The notes under the pieces: model-generated
The model's database searches: none
What the model was told of the DNA's origin: nothing
The model's input: the letters and a program-made list of their open reading frames with translations, nothing else
Assembly (NCBI GenBank): GCA_017475405.1
Contig: JAFVFN010000013.1
Location: 23,007 to 87,006 of the forward strand
Length of the DNA: 64,000 bases
From: Elusimicrobiaceae bacterium
Lineage (GTDB): Bacteria; Elusimicrobiota; Elusimicrobia; Elusimicrobiales; Elusimicrobiaceae
Direction of reading: 5' to 3'
Shown: positions 8,816 to 16,625 of the stretch, piece after piece
Numbering within the stretch: position 1 is the first letter of the stretch
Layout: every line of letters begins with the position of its first letter
Made by a program: the position numbers and the translations under genes

Positions 8816-10327
8816 ATGTTTGATAAAAAATCCTATACCCTTTATAAATTTCATAAACAGTTAAATCAGGCGTTCCAAAATAAACGTGAACTATTGGAAA
8901 GCGCGCTTCCGGTATTGCGTAACTTATTTAAATTGGACCGTATTTATTTTTTTGATTGGCAGCAGGAGCGTGCGATTTTGTCGCTTCGCATGATGTGTAA
9001 AAAAGAATACTGCATGGACAAACAGGAAGATATTTCGGTTATCAGCGAACCTGCATTTTTAAAACAACTCTTACGCGAAGGGATTACGGAAACCACGGAT
9101 TTAAGTTACCCGGCCATTTATGTACTCGTCAAATGGCAGCGTCCCAGTATGGAGCTTAAGGGGGGGGAAGTACGCACCTATATGCAGGAAAAAGTGGGCG
9201 TACTTCGTTTGGAGCGTTTCAAGAAAACGCGCGGATTTACCCCGCAGGAGCGGGAACTGATTAAGGCCTTGGGGCAGGAGATCTCGCATAATTTGCGTAA
9301 TACGGAAATTGACCAGGCCAAGAATCAACGCTTAAATGTATCTACGGCTTTGAACGCTTTGTCTACGGTATTTGCTTCATCGCTTCGCTTAAATGACGGC
9401 TTAGAACTGATTTTGCAGGGGGTACAAAAATATTTCCGGTTTGACCGGGTACGTTTGTACTTAACAGACTCCTATGCCCGGCGCATTAAAGAAGCGTTGT
9501 GTGTGGATATTTCCGGACAGGTCACACATCAAACAGCTGACCAAATCAGCCCGCAGGAACAGGGACTTTTAAAAGAAGTATTTGATTCTGCCGTTACATA
9601 TCGTTCTACGCGCAGTGTCATCTATATCCCTCTAAAAGTGCAGCGCAGCAAAGTCGGATTTTTGGCATTTGATAACGTGCTCTCCCGTAGGCATATTGGA
9701 TATTTGGATTTTATTTCCCTGCAGCAATTTGCTTCGCAAATGGCACTTTCCATTGATAACGCACGTTTGTTTGAGCGTGTACAGGAGCTGTCCAATTACG
9801 ATGAACTGACCCATTTGCCCGTGCGTCGATATTTCAATGAAAAGTTTGCCGAAGAAATTTACCGTGCCAAACGTTTTGATCTGACGCTGTCGCTGATGAT
9901 CATTGATATTGATTTCTTTAAGCAGATTAACGACAGCTATGGACACCAAATCGGGGACTGGGCACTGCAGGAAGTCAGTCGTATCATTCGTACCAGTTTG
10001 CGCCAGACGGATGTACCGTGTCGCTTCGGCGGTGATGAAATGGTAATTATGCTGCCCAGTACCAACAGCGAAGAGGCTAAAATCATTGCCAGACGTTTAA
10101 AAGAGCGCATCAATGCTATTACACTTCCGACCAAATATACCGGCGGCGAAGAAATCCATATTTCAATCAGTCAGGGCATTGCGTCTTTCCCGTCAGATGC
10201 GGGTAGCGCCGAAGAGCTCTTGGAAAAAGCCGATCAGGCCCTTTACGTGGTCAAGAAAAACGGACGCGGAGTTTTTGCTGTGTACCGCGAAGTGGCTGAT
10301 CAGGTTCAGGGATATAGTAAGGAATAG
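8816..10327 (+). CDS. GAF-domain diguanylate cyclase
   Basis: The 503-residue protein has an N-terminal GAF-like region (about 1-165), a second GAF domain (about 175-320) and a GGDEF domain (about 335-490). The active-site motif is G405-G-D-E-M409, with Met at the usually aromatic fifth position; the catalytic acidic pair is kept. The inhibitory site RQTD sits exactly five residues upstream, so product feedback by c-di-GMP is likely. There is no membrane segment, so it is a soluble sensor. It is translationally linked to the signal-less binding protein, which may feed it a ligand signal. This is the only c-di-GMP gene in the window, but pili and surface proteins, common targets of c-di-GMP, are abundant here. 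Confidence 0.88.
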   Translation: MFDKKSYTLYKFHKQLNQAFQNKRELLESALPVLRNLFKLDRIYFFDWQQERAILSLRMMCKKEYCMDKQEDISVISEPAFLKQLLREGITETTDLSYPAIYVLVKWQRPSMELKGGEVRTYMQEKVGVLRLERFKKTRGFTPQERELIKALGQEISHNLRNTEIDQAKNQRLNVSTALNALSTVFASSLRLNDGLELILQGVQKYFRFDRVRLYLTDSYARRIKEALCVDISGQVTHQTADQISPQEQGLLKEVFDSAVTYRSTRSVIYIPLKVQRSKVGFLAFDNVLSRRHIGYLDFISLQQFASQMALSIDNARLFERVQELSNYDELTHLPVRRYFNEKFAEEIYRAKRFDLTLSLMIIDIDFFKQINDSYGHQIGDWALQEVSRIIRTSLRQTDVPCRFGGDEMVIMLPSTNSEEAKIIARRLKERINAITLPTKYTGGEEIHISISQGIASFPSDAGSAEELLEKADQALYVVKKNGRGVFAVYREVADQVQGYSKE

Positions 10328-10427
10328 TACTATTAAGATATCAGGTTACAGTTCTCTAAACAAAACAGTTAAACTGGGACAACCTTGATTTATTTGGTTT
10401 TTAGATAAGAAAATAAAGCTCTTGGAT

Positions 10428-10459
10428 CCCCGATGTCCTCAAAAACATCGGGGCTTTTT
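10428..10459 (+). terminator. Rho-independent terminator after the scpA-GGDEF operon
   Basis: A perfect nine-base-pair stem CCCCGATGT / ACATCGGGG with an eight-base loop is followed by C and five T residues. It lies 100 bases after the GGDEF stop and just before the lon promoter. Confidence 0.9.
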
Positions 10460-10490
10460 ATGTATTATAATTAGCAAACAAATAAAACAG

Positions 10491-10519
10491 TTGCTAATTT
10501 TAAAAGAATTTGCTACAAT
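10491..10519 (+). promoter_or_regulatory. Promoter of lon (sigma-70 type, extended -10)
   Basis: TTGCTA at 10491-10496 and TACAAT at 10514-10519 are separated by 17 bases, and TGC directly precedes the -10 (extended -10). No heat-shock inverted repeat of the CIRCE type is visible between it and lon. Confidence 0.75.
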
Positions 10520-10593
10520 TTTACTCATACGACGGACTGTGTGGTTTGTAATGAGCGCAAGTCGTCAACGATTTGAAGTTTCCAGGGGGATGT

Positions 10594-13086
10594 ATGGAAG
10601 AAACTAAAAAAATGACAATTTCTTTACCTACGGTGGTACCGGTGGTAGCTATTCGGGACGTGGTCATGTTCCCGGGGATGAGTTTGCCGCTTTCAGTAGA
10701 CCGTGCCAAGTCCGTAAATGCGGTGGAATCGGCACTTTCAACGCCCGGACGTTATATTTTGGCTGTTTCCCAAAAAGAGGTCTCCAATGAAGATCCGAAA
10801 GAAAACGATTTGTATCATTTCGGAGTAATTTGTCAGATTACTCAAAATTTACGTTTGCCCACGGGTTCTTTGAAGATTTTTTTACAGGGACTGGCCCGTG
10901 CCCGCGTGCATAAATTAGCCGTGCGTTCACCGGAGAACGCCTGGTTTGCCCAAGTGGAATATATAGAAGAACAGGATGACAATTCCCCCGTGGTGCAGGC
11001 CTTGATGCGTCAGGTGTTAGACGAGTTTGATAAGTATGCCCGTACGTCCCACCGCATTGCGGTGGAAGGTGTGTCGTTCTTGCGCCAAATTAATGATCCG
11101 TCTAAATTGGCTGACACCATTGCTTCCAATATGTTGGTAAAAACCGCTCAACGCCAGGAAATTTTGGAAGCGGTTGAGATTACAGACCGGCTGGAAAAAA
11201 TCGTTAAACTCATTGCCTCGGAAATCGAAATCGTGGATATTGAAAATAAAATCCATGATAAAGTGCATGCTCAGATGGAAAAGAACCAAAAAGAATATTA
11301 CCTGCATGAGCAGATGAAGGCCATCCAAAAAGAAATGGGTCAAAAGGACGATTTTCAAAAAGAATTGGATGAAATGCGTGCCAAAATCAAAAAGAACGGA
11401 TTACCGCCGCATGCGGCCGAGGTGGCTAATAAGGAGTTGGACCGATTATCCAAAATGGGGGCTTTTTCTCCGGAAGCAACAGTTTCCCGTACATATGTAG
11501 ACTGGCTGTTAAATATGCCGTGGAACCAAACGACTCAGGACGTGTTGGATTTGAAGAAAGCGCGTCAAATTTTGGATGAAGACCATTTTGGTTTGGAAAA
11601 ACCCAAAGAACGTATTTTGGAATATTTAGCCGTCAATAAACTGACAGGTTCGCTACGCGGTCCTGTGCTGTGCTTTGCCGGAGCGCCCGGTGTCGGTAAA
11701 ACCTCGCTAGCTAAATCAATTGCCCGTGCCGTCGGACGTAAGTTTGTACGTATGAGTTTGGGCGGCGTGCGCGATGAAAGTGAAATTCGCGGACATCGTC
11801 GTACGTATATTGGTTCTATGCCGGGTCGTATTATCCAGGGGATCAGTAAGGCAAAGAGTTTAAATCCTGTATTTTTGTTAGATGAAATAGACAAAATGGG
11901 ATCAGACTGGCGCGGAGATCCGGCGGCCGCTCTGCTGGAGCTGTTGGATCCGGAGCAAAACAAAGAATTTACTGACCACTTTTTGGATGTGCCGTTTGAC
12001 GTGTCCAATGTCATGTTTATAACCACGGCCAATTCGCTTGCTTCCATTCCGGTTACATTGCGAGATCGCTTGGAGATTATTCATTTTGACGGTTATACCG
12101 AATATGAAAAGCACGATATCGTCAACAATTATTTGTTGCCCAAGCAAATGAAGTTACATGGTTTGAAAGACGGGCAACTTAAAGTAGAACATGATGCGGT
12201 ATCGTTGTTGATGCGGGAATATGTCCGTGAAGCCGGCGTGCGCAATTTGGAGCGCGAAATCGGTTCGCTGTGTCGCAAGGCAGCCAAAAAAATTGTGGAG
12301 GGTGCCAAAAAAATAACTGTTACCAAAGAAAACCTGCATGAGTTCTTAGGGGTAGCAAAGTATTCGAACTTTGCAACAGAAGATAATGGTGTGGGGATTG
12401 CCACGGGACTGGCCTGGACCAGTGTGGGCGGAGAGACTTTGACCATAGAAGCTACCAAACTGCCCGGTAAGGGAGCGCTTATCTTAACGGGTATGTTGGG
12501 AGACGTTATGAAGGAATCTGTTCGGGCTGCGTTGACGTATGCGCAAAGCCGCGGTTATGGGAAAGAGGTAGACTTTCATAAGACGGATTTTCACATCCAT
12601 TTCCCGGAAGGGGCCATCCCCAAAGACGGACCGAGTGCAGGGGGTGTTATTACTACGGCACTGACCAGTTTATTAACGGGACTGCCCGTTAAGAAGAAAT
12701 TGGCCATGACCGGTGAGGTTACCATTACGGGTCGTATTTTACCGGTGGGGGGAATTAAAGAAAAGTTTTTGGCCGCTTACCGCGAAGGGGTAAAGACGAT
12801 TCTGTATCCGCATACCAATCAGAAGGATGTCAGTGAAATCCCGCAGCGCGTTCGCAAAGAGATGACGCTGATCCCTGTCAAACATATGGATGAGGTATTA
12901 CCCCTGGCATTAGAAGGGTGGAAAGAGTTTGCGTCTAAATTGCAAAAAGACGGAAAAAAGGCCAAAACCGCCAAGTCCGTTAAAACGCCTGTTAAGAAGT
13001 CTGCAGTGAAACCCGCCAAAAAGACTACCCGGAAACCGGTCGCGAAAAAAGCAGTTCGCCCCGTTAAGAAAAATAAACGCAAGTAA
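10594..13086 (+). CDS. lon: ATP-dependent protease Lon
   Basis: Lon is the cytoplasmic AAA+ serine protease that removes damaged and regulatory proteins. Domain order: N-terminal substrate-binding domain (1-200), helical region, AAA+ module with Walker A GAPGVGKTS and Walker B FLLDEID, and a C-terminal protease domain with the Ser681/Lys724 dyad in DGPSAGG and GGIKEK. ATG 10594 is preferred over TTG 10573 because the GGGGGA site lies just upstream of it; the product is then 830 residues. The odd part is the tail: the last 45 residues are nearly all Lys, Ala, Pro, Thr and Val with repeated KKA/PVKK/AKK blocks, like a histone H1 or HU-type DNA-binding tail. That is not usual for Lon. Confidence 0.96.
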   Translation: MEETKKMTISLPTVVPVVAIRDVVMFPGMSLPLSVDRAKSVNAVESALSTPGRYILAVSQKEVSNEDPKENDLYHFGVICQITQNLRLPTGSLKIFLQGLARARVHKLAVRSPENAWFAQVEYIEEQDDNSPVVQALMRQVLDEFDKYARTSHRIAVEGVSFLRQINDPSKLADTIASNMLVKTAQRQEILEAVEITDRLEKIVKLIASEIEIVDIENKIHDKVHAQMEKNQKEYYLHEQMKAIQKEMGQKDDFQKELDEMRAKIKKNGLPPHAAEVANKELDRLSKMGAFSPEATVSRTYVDWLLNMPWNQTTQDVLDLKKARQILDEDHFGLEKPKERILEYLAVNKLTGSLRGPVLCFAGAPGVGKTSLAKSIARAVGRKFVRMSLGGVRDESEIRGHRRTYIGSMPGRIIQGISKAKSLNPVFLLDEIDKMGSDWRGDPAAALLELLDPEQNKEFTDHFLDVPFDVSNVMFITTANSLASIPVTLRDRLEIIHFDGYTEYEKHDIVNNYLLPKQMKLHGLKDGQLKVEHDAVSLLMREYVREAGVRNLEREIGSLCRKAAKKIVEGAKKITVTKENLHEFLGVAKYSNFATEDNGVGIATGLAWTSVGGETLTIEATKLPGKGALILTGMLGDVMKESVRAALTYAQSRGYGKEVDFHKTDFHIHFPEGAIPKDGPSAGGVITTALTSLLTGLPVKKKLAMTGEVTITGRILPVGGIKEKFLAAYREGVKTILYPHTNQKDVSEIPQRVRKEMTLIPVKHMDEVLPLALEGWKEFASKLQKDGKKAKTAKSVKTPVKKSAVKPAKKTTRKPVAKKAVRPVKKNKRK

Positions 13087-13109
13087 TAGATACTCAAATG
13101 ATGAGTTTA

Positions 13110-13140
13110 AACAGGACCGGCAATACCGGTCCTGTTTGTG
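13110..13140 (+). terminator. Rho-independent terminator of lon
   Basis: An 11-base-pair perfect stem AACAGGACCGG / CCGGTCCTGTT with a five-base loop starts 24 bases after the lon stop. The T run is short (TTTGTGT). Confidence 0.85.
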
Positions 13141-13300
13141 TATATGCGGAGTAGTAAGAGGAGCATGGGGTTTCTCGTATGTGATAACTGAAAGTCCTAA
13201 TGAAACTTTTGTTGGTAATATCATTCTACAAATGAATGTTTAACTAACATTTAATATATGGGTTTGAGGCCTGTCTACTATTTGTACTTTGTACGACGTG

Positions 13301-13369
13301 TATTTTACTAAATGCATAGTTTCTATTTTACGAAATTCAAAACTTCTATTTTATAAAATGCAATTTATG
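13301..13369. repeat. Three tandem copies of a 23-bp repeat
   Basis: Units begin at 13301, 13324 and 13347, exactly 23 bases apart, each starting TATTTTAYNAAAT. The copies differ at several positions outside this core. They sit in the 440-base gene-free stretch between lon and the first ATPase gene, in AT-rich DNA with no reading frame. The layout resembles the repeat arrays in front of the other ATPases, but no gene directly follows. Confidence 0.7.
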
Positions 13370-13470
13370 GCGAATATGATTGGGATGATAATTGCTAATG
13401 TATATTGGTTATGTTTTGCTTTGCGATGTGTTAATTTAGAATACAAATGCTGACAGAGAGAGTGTAAAAG

Positions 13471-13528
13471 TTAGGAATATATTCCTAACTTCTTGTATTT
13501 TTATATAAAATTAGGAATGTATTCCCAA
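13471..13528. repeat. Left pair of an 18-bp palindrome, 40 bp apart
   Basis: TTAGGAATATATTCCTAA is a perfect palindrome at 13471-13488. A diverged copy (TTAGGAATGTATTCCCAA) begins at 13511, 40 bases later. The same pair with the same 40-base spacing recurs after the ATPase gene at 14815 and 14855. The left pair ends five bases before the ATPase -35 box, so it is well placed as an operator. Confidence 0.9.
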
Positions 13529-13532
13529 AAAA

Positions 13533-13561
13533 TTGACTTTTAAAATATTTTATACTAATAT
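13533..13561 (+). promoter_or_regulatory. Promoter of the first ATPase gene
   Basis: TTGACT at 13533-13538 is 17 bases from TAATAT at 13556-13561; an overlapping TATAAT lies at 13559. The boxes directly follow the second palindrome, so a bound protein would cover the -35 region. Confidence 0.6.
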
Positions 13562-13580
13562 AATAGTACAGGAGCATACT

Positions 13581-14789
13581 ATGATACAGCGGACACAATA
13601 TCTGGATAAACTGAAATTATTTAAAGATAAACAACTTATTAAGGTAGTTACAGGGGTTAGAAGGTGTGGAAAATCTACACTATTTAAATTATTTCAAAAC
13701 TACTTATTGGAAACCGGCGTAACCAACCAACAAATTCAGGCACTTAATTTTGAGGATGTTTTTAATACCGAATTACAGGATTATATCAAACTGCATCAAT
13801 ATATTGTTGATCATGCCGTTGCCAATAAGAAAAACTATATCTTTTTGGATGAAATTCAGAATGTGCCGCAGTTTCAAAAAGTGGTGGATAGCTTATATAT
13901 CCGGGATAATTTTGATATCTATATTACCGGGTCCAATGCTCATTTGTTATCGGGAGAATTAGCTACTTTACTGTCCGGACGTTATATAGAAATCCAAATG
14001 TTACCTTTATCGTTTAAAGAGTATGTTGCCGCCAATGAGGTTCCCCATAAGTCACTTGCGGAACTGTATACTTCATATGCCCACTATGGCTCTTTCCCTT
14101 ATACGTTGCAAATGCCAGACTCGTCTGCAAAGCAGGATTATGTAAAAAATATCTTGGATTCCATTATTGTTAAAGATGTGATGGCGAGGCATAAAATTAG
14201 CAGTCCGAATGAGTTATACCGGATTATTAAATTTTTATTTGATAATATAGGCAGTATTGTATCTATCAAGAAGATCAGCGATACCATGACTTCGGCCGGA
14301 TATAAGATTACCAACAAGACGGTGGAGAAATATGTGACTGCGCTGGTAGAGAGTTTTGTATTATATCCTGCGTCTCGATATGATATTAAGGGGAAACAAT
14401 ACTTACAGATGGGCGAAAAGTATTATGTAGTAGATACCGGACTGCGTCAGGCCTTACTTAATAACCGAGGTAAAGATACCGGTCATATCCTGGAGAATAT
14501 TGTGTATTTAGAACTTGTTAGACGGGGATATAAGGTATTTATTGGTAAATCAGATACTAAAGAGGTGGATTTTGTAGCTCTGAGTGAACAGAGAACCGAA
14601 TATTATCAGGTGTCTCAAAGTATTTTGGCGGAAGAAACATTAAAACGAGAACTGGAACCTTTACAGCAAATTAAAGACCATTATCCCAAGTATTTACTGA
14701 CCATGGATTATTTACCTGCAACAGACTTTGACGGTATCCAACAGATTAATGTATTAGACTGGTTGGTACAGGATAAGCCCGGGAAATGA
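13581..14789 (+). CDS. Solitary AAA ATPase, AAA_14 plus DUF4143
   Basis: The 402-residue protein has an N-terminal AAA_14 ATPase with Walker A GVRRCGKST (from residue 25) and Walker B NYIFLDEIQNV, then a winged-helix-like middle (about 215-290) and the C-terminal DUF4143 region, a PD-(D/E)xK-type fold. In the C-terminal domain KEVDFVA is present, but the catalytic E-x-K position reads YQVSQS, so this copy is probably not a nuclease. ATG 13581 has an AGGAG site; the longer in-frame TTG start is in the promoter. The gene stands alone. Known COG1373 relatives have no settled function. Identical palindrome pairs lie on both sides, which suggests autoregulation or a mobile cassette; both are inference. 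Confidence 0.9.
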   Translation: MIQRTQYLDKLKLFKDKQLIKVVTGVRRCGKSTLFKLFQNYLLETGVTNQQIQALNFEDVFNTELQDYIKLHQYIVDHAVANKKNYIFLDEIQNVPQFQKVVDSLYIRDNFDIYITGSNAHLLSGELATLLSGRYIEIQMLPLSFKEYVAANEVPHKSLAELYTSYAHYGSFPYTLQMPDSSAKQDYVKNILDSIIVKDVMARHKISSPNELYRIIKFLFDNIGSIVSIKKISDTMTSAGYKITNKTVEKYVTALVESFVLYPASRYDIKGKQYLQMGEKYYVVDTGLRQALLNNRGKDTGHILENIVYLELVRRGYKVFIGKSDTKEVDFVALSEQRTEYYQVSQSILAEETLKRELEPLQQIKDHYPKYLLTMDYLPATDFDGIQQINVLDWLVQDKPGK

Positions 14790-14814
14790 GGATATAGACA
14801 AAACTTGTATAGAA

Positions 14815-14870
14815 TTGGGAATATATTCCTAACTTTTTGTATTTTTATATAAAGTTGGGAATATATTCTA
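14815..14870. repeat. Right pair of the 18-bp palindrome, 40 bp apart
   Basis: TTGGGAATATATTCCTAA at 14815 and TTGGGAATATATTCTA at 14855 repeat the left pair. The whole segment 14814-14878 aligns to 13470-13534 over about 65 bases with only scattered differences, including the T-rich linker. The ATPase gene is thus framed by direct repeats starting 26 bases past its stop. Confidence 0.9.
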
Positions 14871-14878
14871 AAAAAATT

Positions 14879-15425
14879 CATAAACTACGTAAATTTTGCA
14901 TAGTTTATGCGTAGATACTGACAAGTTATGATCTTCTATATTTCTAAAACACTATAAAAACTATACAAAATTGTATACTTTTTACATATATAATGAAAAA
15001 GTATATATTTTTTATACATAATCTACATAAAATAAATTATATACTAAAAACCATGGATGTCCAGTAATTGTCTAAGATATTGCCACACAGGCAGGTAAAT
15101 TAGAACCTTAAAAAAGAAAGAAAACGAAAAATTTACGGATTAAGGTCTGTTTTAGGCATAAGATCTGAAGATTTTTTAAAAATCTACAGATAATTTAAAT
15201 AATGCAACACTTTTACTGACGAGTTTATGTATCCCATAAATTACTCCTCTATACGTCTAGTACAGCGTATTAACGGAACTAAAATCAAATAAACTTGACA
15301 ACTAAAACGCGTTATAGTTCCGTTTGCGGAACCAAAAACGATAAAACGTCGTTGTAAAATCAAGTTAATTAAATCTGCAAAAGTACTCTCAACAATATTT
15401 ACACGACTTTTTGGCAAGGAGTAAA
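14879..15425. other. AT-rich gene-free stretch with two inverted repeats
   Basis: No credible reading frame is seen here. ATACTTTTT / AAAAAGTAT (14975-14983 and 14996-15004) forms a nine-base inverted repeat. AACGGAACTA (15272-15281) and TAGTTCCGTT (15315-15324) form a perfect ten-base inverted repeat 33 bases apart, with a further CGGAAC at 15327. The latter cluster lies 100 bases before the orphan antitoxin-like gene and could be its operator. Confidence 0.6.
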
Positions 15426-15722
15426 ATGATTAAACTTAATAGCAGACAAAAGGAGGTATTACCAACTTTTCCTAAATTTGATGATTTTCGAATGGCACAA
15501 TTAAGAAAAGCTCCCGAATACTTACGGGCTAATGTAAGTAAGCAAATAAATGTCAGCAGGACGGGACTTTACAAGTCCTTTGCACCCAACGCGAACCCGT
15601 CTTTTGCTACTGTTTGTGGCATATTAACTATTGCTGGAGTAGGTTTATCTACTTATGCATTTAAGATAAACAAATCGAATGGTACAGAGTATACGGATAG
15701 GTCACTCCTAGTCGTATTGTAA
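15426..15722 (+). CDS. Orphan antitoxin-like HTH protein (shortened)
   Basis: The 98-residue product ends in the helix-turn-helix typical of HigA/addiction-module antidotes: INVSRTGLYKSFAPNANPSF followed by the strand-helix ILTIAGVGLSTYAFK. The N-terminal part keeps FDDFRMAQLRKAPEYLRA, but about 40 residues that normally separate the two parts are missing when compared with the intact antitoxin at 15797-16108. ATG 15426 has an AAGGAG site five bases upstream. No toxin gene is next to it. It is either a decayed antitoxin or a free-standing DNA-binding regulator; inverted repeats upstream would allow the latter. Confidence 0.6.
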   Translation: MIKLNSRQKEVLPTFPKFDDFRMAQLRKAPEYLRANVSKQINVSRTGLYKSFAPNANPSFATVCGILTIAGVGLSTYAFKINKSNGTEYTDRSLLVVL

Positions 15723-15796
15723 TTGAAAATTTCCTGTCGAGGAAGATTTTTCGACATCTTAGCTTCATTAATTTCCCCTAGTTTTTGGGTAAATCA

Positions 15797-16108
15797 CTAT
15801 AACACCGTCAAACGAAAACCTGCCCCATGCAGCATGTTTAGTACTGTTGAAAATGCCGGTTTTGTAGTGGGTTTTACTGCATTATAAATGCCTTGGCGGC
15901 TCATATTGGTTTTGCGGGCCAAGTTGCTGGCACCTACCCATTTTACTACCAGTGATAGTGCCTCAGACAACTCTTTTTGGTTTCCATCCTTTAGGTAATC
16001 TTCAATGGCTACGTTAATAAATGTGCGAATCGCTTCAGGATTATTGATAAAGAAGCGTTTATCAAATTCCTCCATAGGTACTAAAGAATAACTAGATTTG
16101 CGGGTCAT
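15797..16108 (-). CDS. Addiction-module antitoxin (HTH, HigA-like)
   Basis: The 103-residue product has a N-terminal toxin-neutralising helix region (MEEFDKRFFINNPEAIRTF) and a C-terminal helix-turn-helix (ASNLARKTNMSRQGIYNAV), the layout of the COG3636-type antidote. The start at 16108 is supported by a GGAGG site; the longer frame upstream is only the toxin gene read out of phase. It overlaps the toxin stop by 17 bases, so the pair is translationally coupled. The antitoxin would bind its own promoter, where an inverted repeat is visible. Two decayed relatives lie at 29.5-30 kb. Confidence 0.88.
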   Translation of the reverse strand: MTRKSSYSLVPMEEFDKRFFINNPEAIRTFINVAIEDYLKDGNQKELSEALSLVVKWVGASNLARKTNMSRQGIYNAVKPTTKPAFSTVLNMLHGAGFRLTVL

Positions 16109-16421
16109 AGACTCCTCCTTGCATGATGGCCATATATTTTTTAGCTTGGGCAATATCCTTAGTTTGGGTCTTTTTATCGCCGCCACATAAAATAATAATA
16201 ATTTGCCCATTTTGAATAGTAAAGTAAATGCGATATCCACTGCCGAAAAACAATCGCATTTCATACAAATTAGGGGCGATAAGTTTATGATCTGCTAAAT
16301 TCCCAGCGGCCATGCGCCAAATCGCTTTGTATATACGGGACCGAATGCTATTATCCAGTAGACTAATCCAGTCCAAAAAAGGGATTTTCCCATTCGTACT
16401 AAAATAAGAAATTTGGTTCAT
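16092..16421 (-). CDS. RelE/ParE-family toxin
   Basis: The 109-residue protein is an addiction-module killer protein of the RelE/HigB fold: FLDWISLLDNSIRSRIYKAI, then the core NLYEMRLFFGSGYRIYFTI and IIILCGGDKKTQTKDIAQAK. By family knowledge it should be a ribosome-dependent mRNA interferase. Toxin precedes antitoxin, the order of higBA-type systems. It has its own promoter 8-36 bases upstream. Compared with the decayed toxin at 29796-30003, which has V* where this one has YR, this copy is intact. Confidence 0.9.
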   Translation of the reverse strand: MNQISYFSTNGKIPFLDWISLLDNSIRSRIYKAIWRMAAGNLADHKLIAPNLYEMRLFFGSGYRIYFTIQNGQIIIILCGGDKKTQTKDIAQAKKYMAIMQGGVYDPQI

Positions 16422-16428
16422 ATATTAT

Positions 16429-16457
16429 ATTGTAAAGCATAATTGACAGTTTGTCAA
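16429..16457 (-). promoter_or_regulatory. Promoter and operator of the toxin/antitoxin pair
   Basis: On the minus strand TTGACA and TACAAT are 17 bases apart. The -35 box lies inside an inverted repeat TTGACA-GTT-TGTCAA at 16443-16457, a natural antitoxin-binding operator. Confidence 0.75.
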
Positions 16458-16504
16458 GTTAATATTCATCTGGTTGTAATAAAATTTTGGGATAAAATTA
16501 GGTC

Positions 16505-16533
16505 TTGACAAACTGCGCCTGGGGATTTATACT
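16505..16533 (+). promoter_or_regulatory. Promoter of the membrane-protein operon
   Basis: TTGACA at 16505-16510 and TATACT at 16528-16533 are separated by 17 bases. The first 11 bases, TTGACAAACTG, are identical to the toxin promoter on the opposite strand 48 bases away. A leader of about 85 bases with a small hairpin (CGCAC / GTGCG, 16564-16582) follows. Confidence 0.75.
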
Positions 16534-16625
16534 AAATATAAGGTGTATCGCTCTGTGTATGAGCGCACGGTCGTAATGTGCGGGTCAGCAAGAGTAGTTT
16601 TTATTTGTTATATAGGGTTAGCGAT

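Noticed and set aside
13581..14789. Insertion sequence or transposase
   Set aside because: Flanking direct repeats suggested a mobile element, but the protein is an AAA_14/DUF4143 ATPase with no transposase motif and there are no terminal inverted repeats or target-site copies.
15797..16264. Longer 155-residue antitoxin
   Set aside because: The first 52 residues are the toxin gene read out of frame; the ribosome site and family length support the start at 16108.
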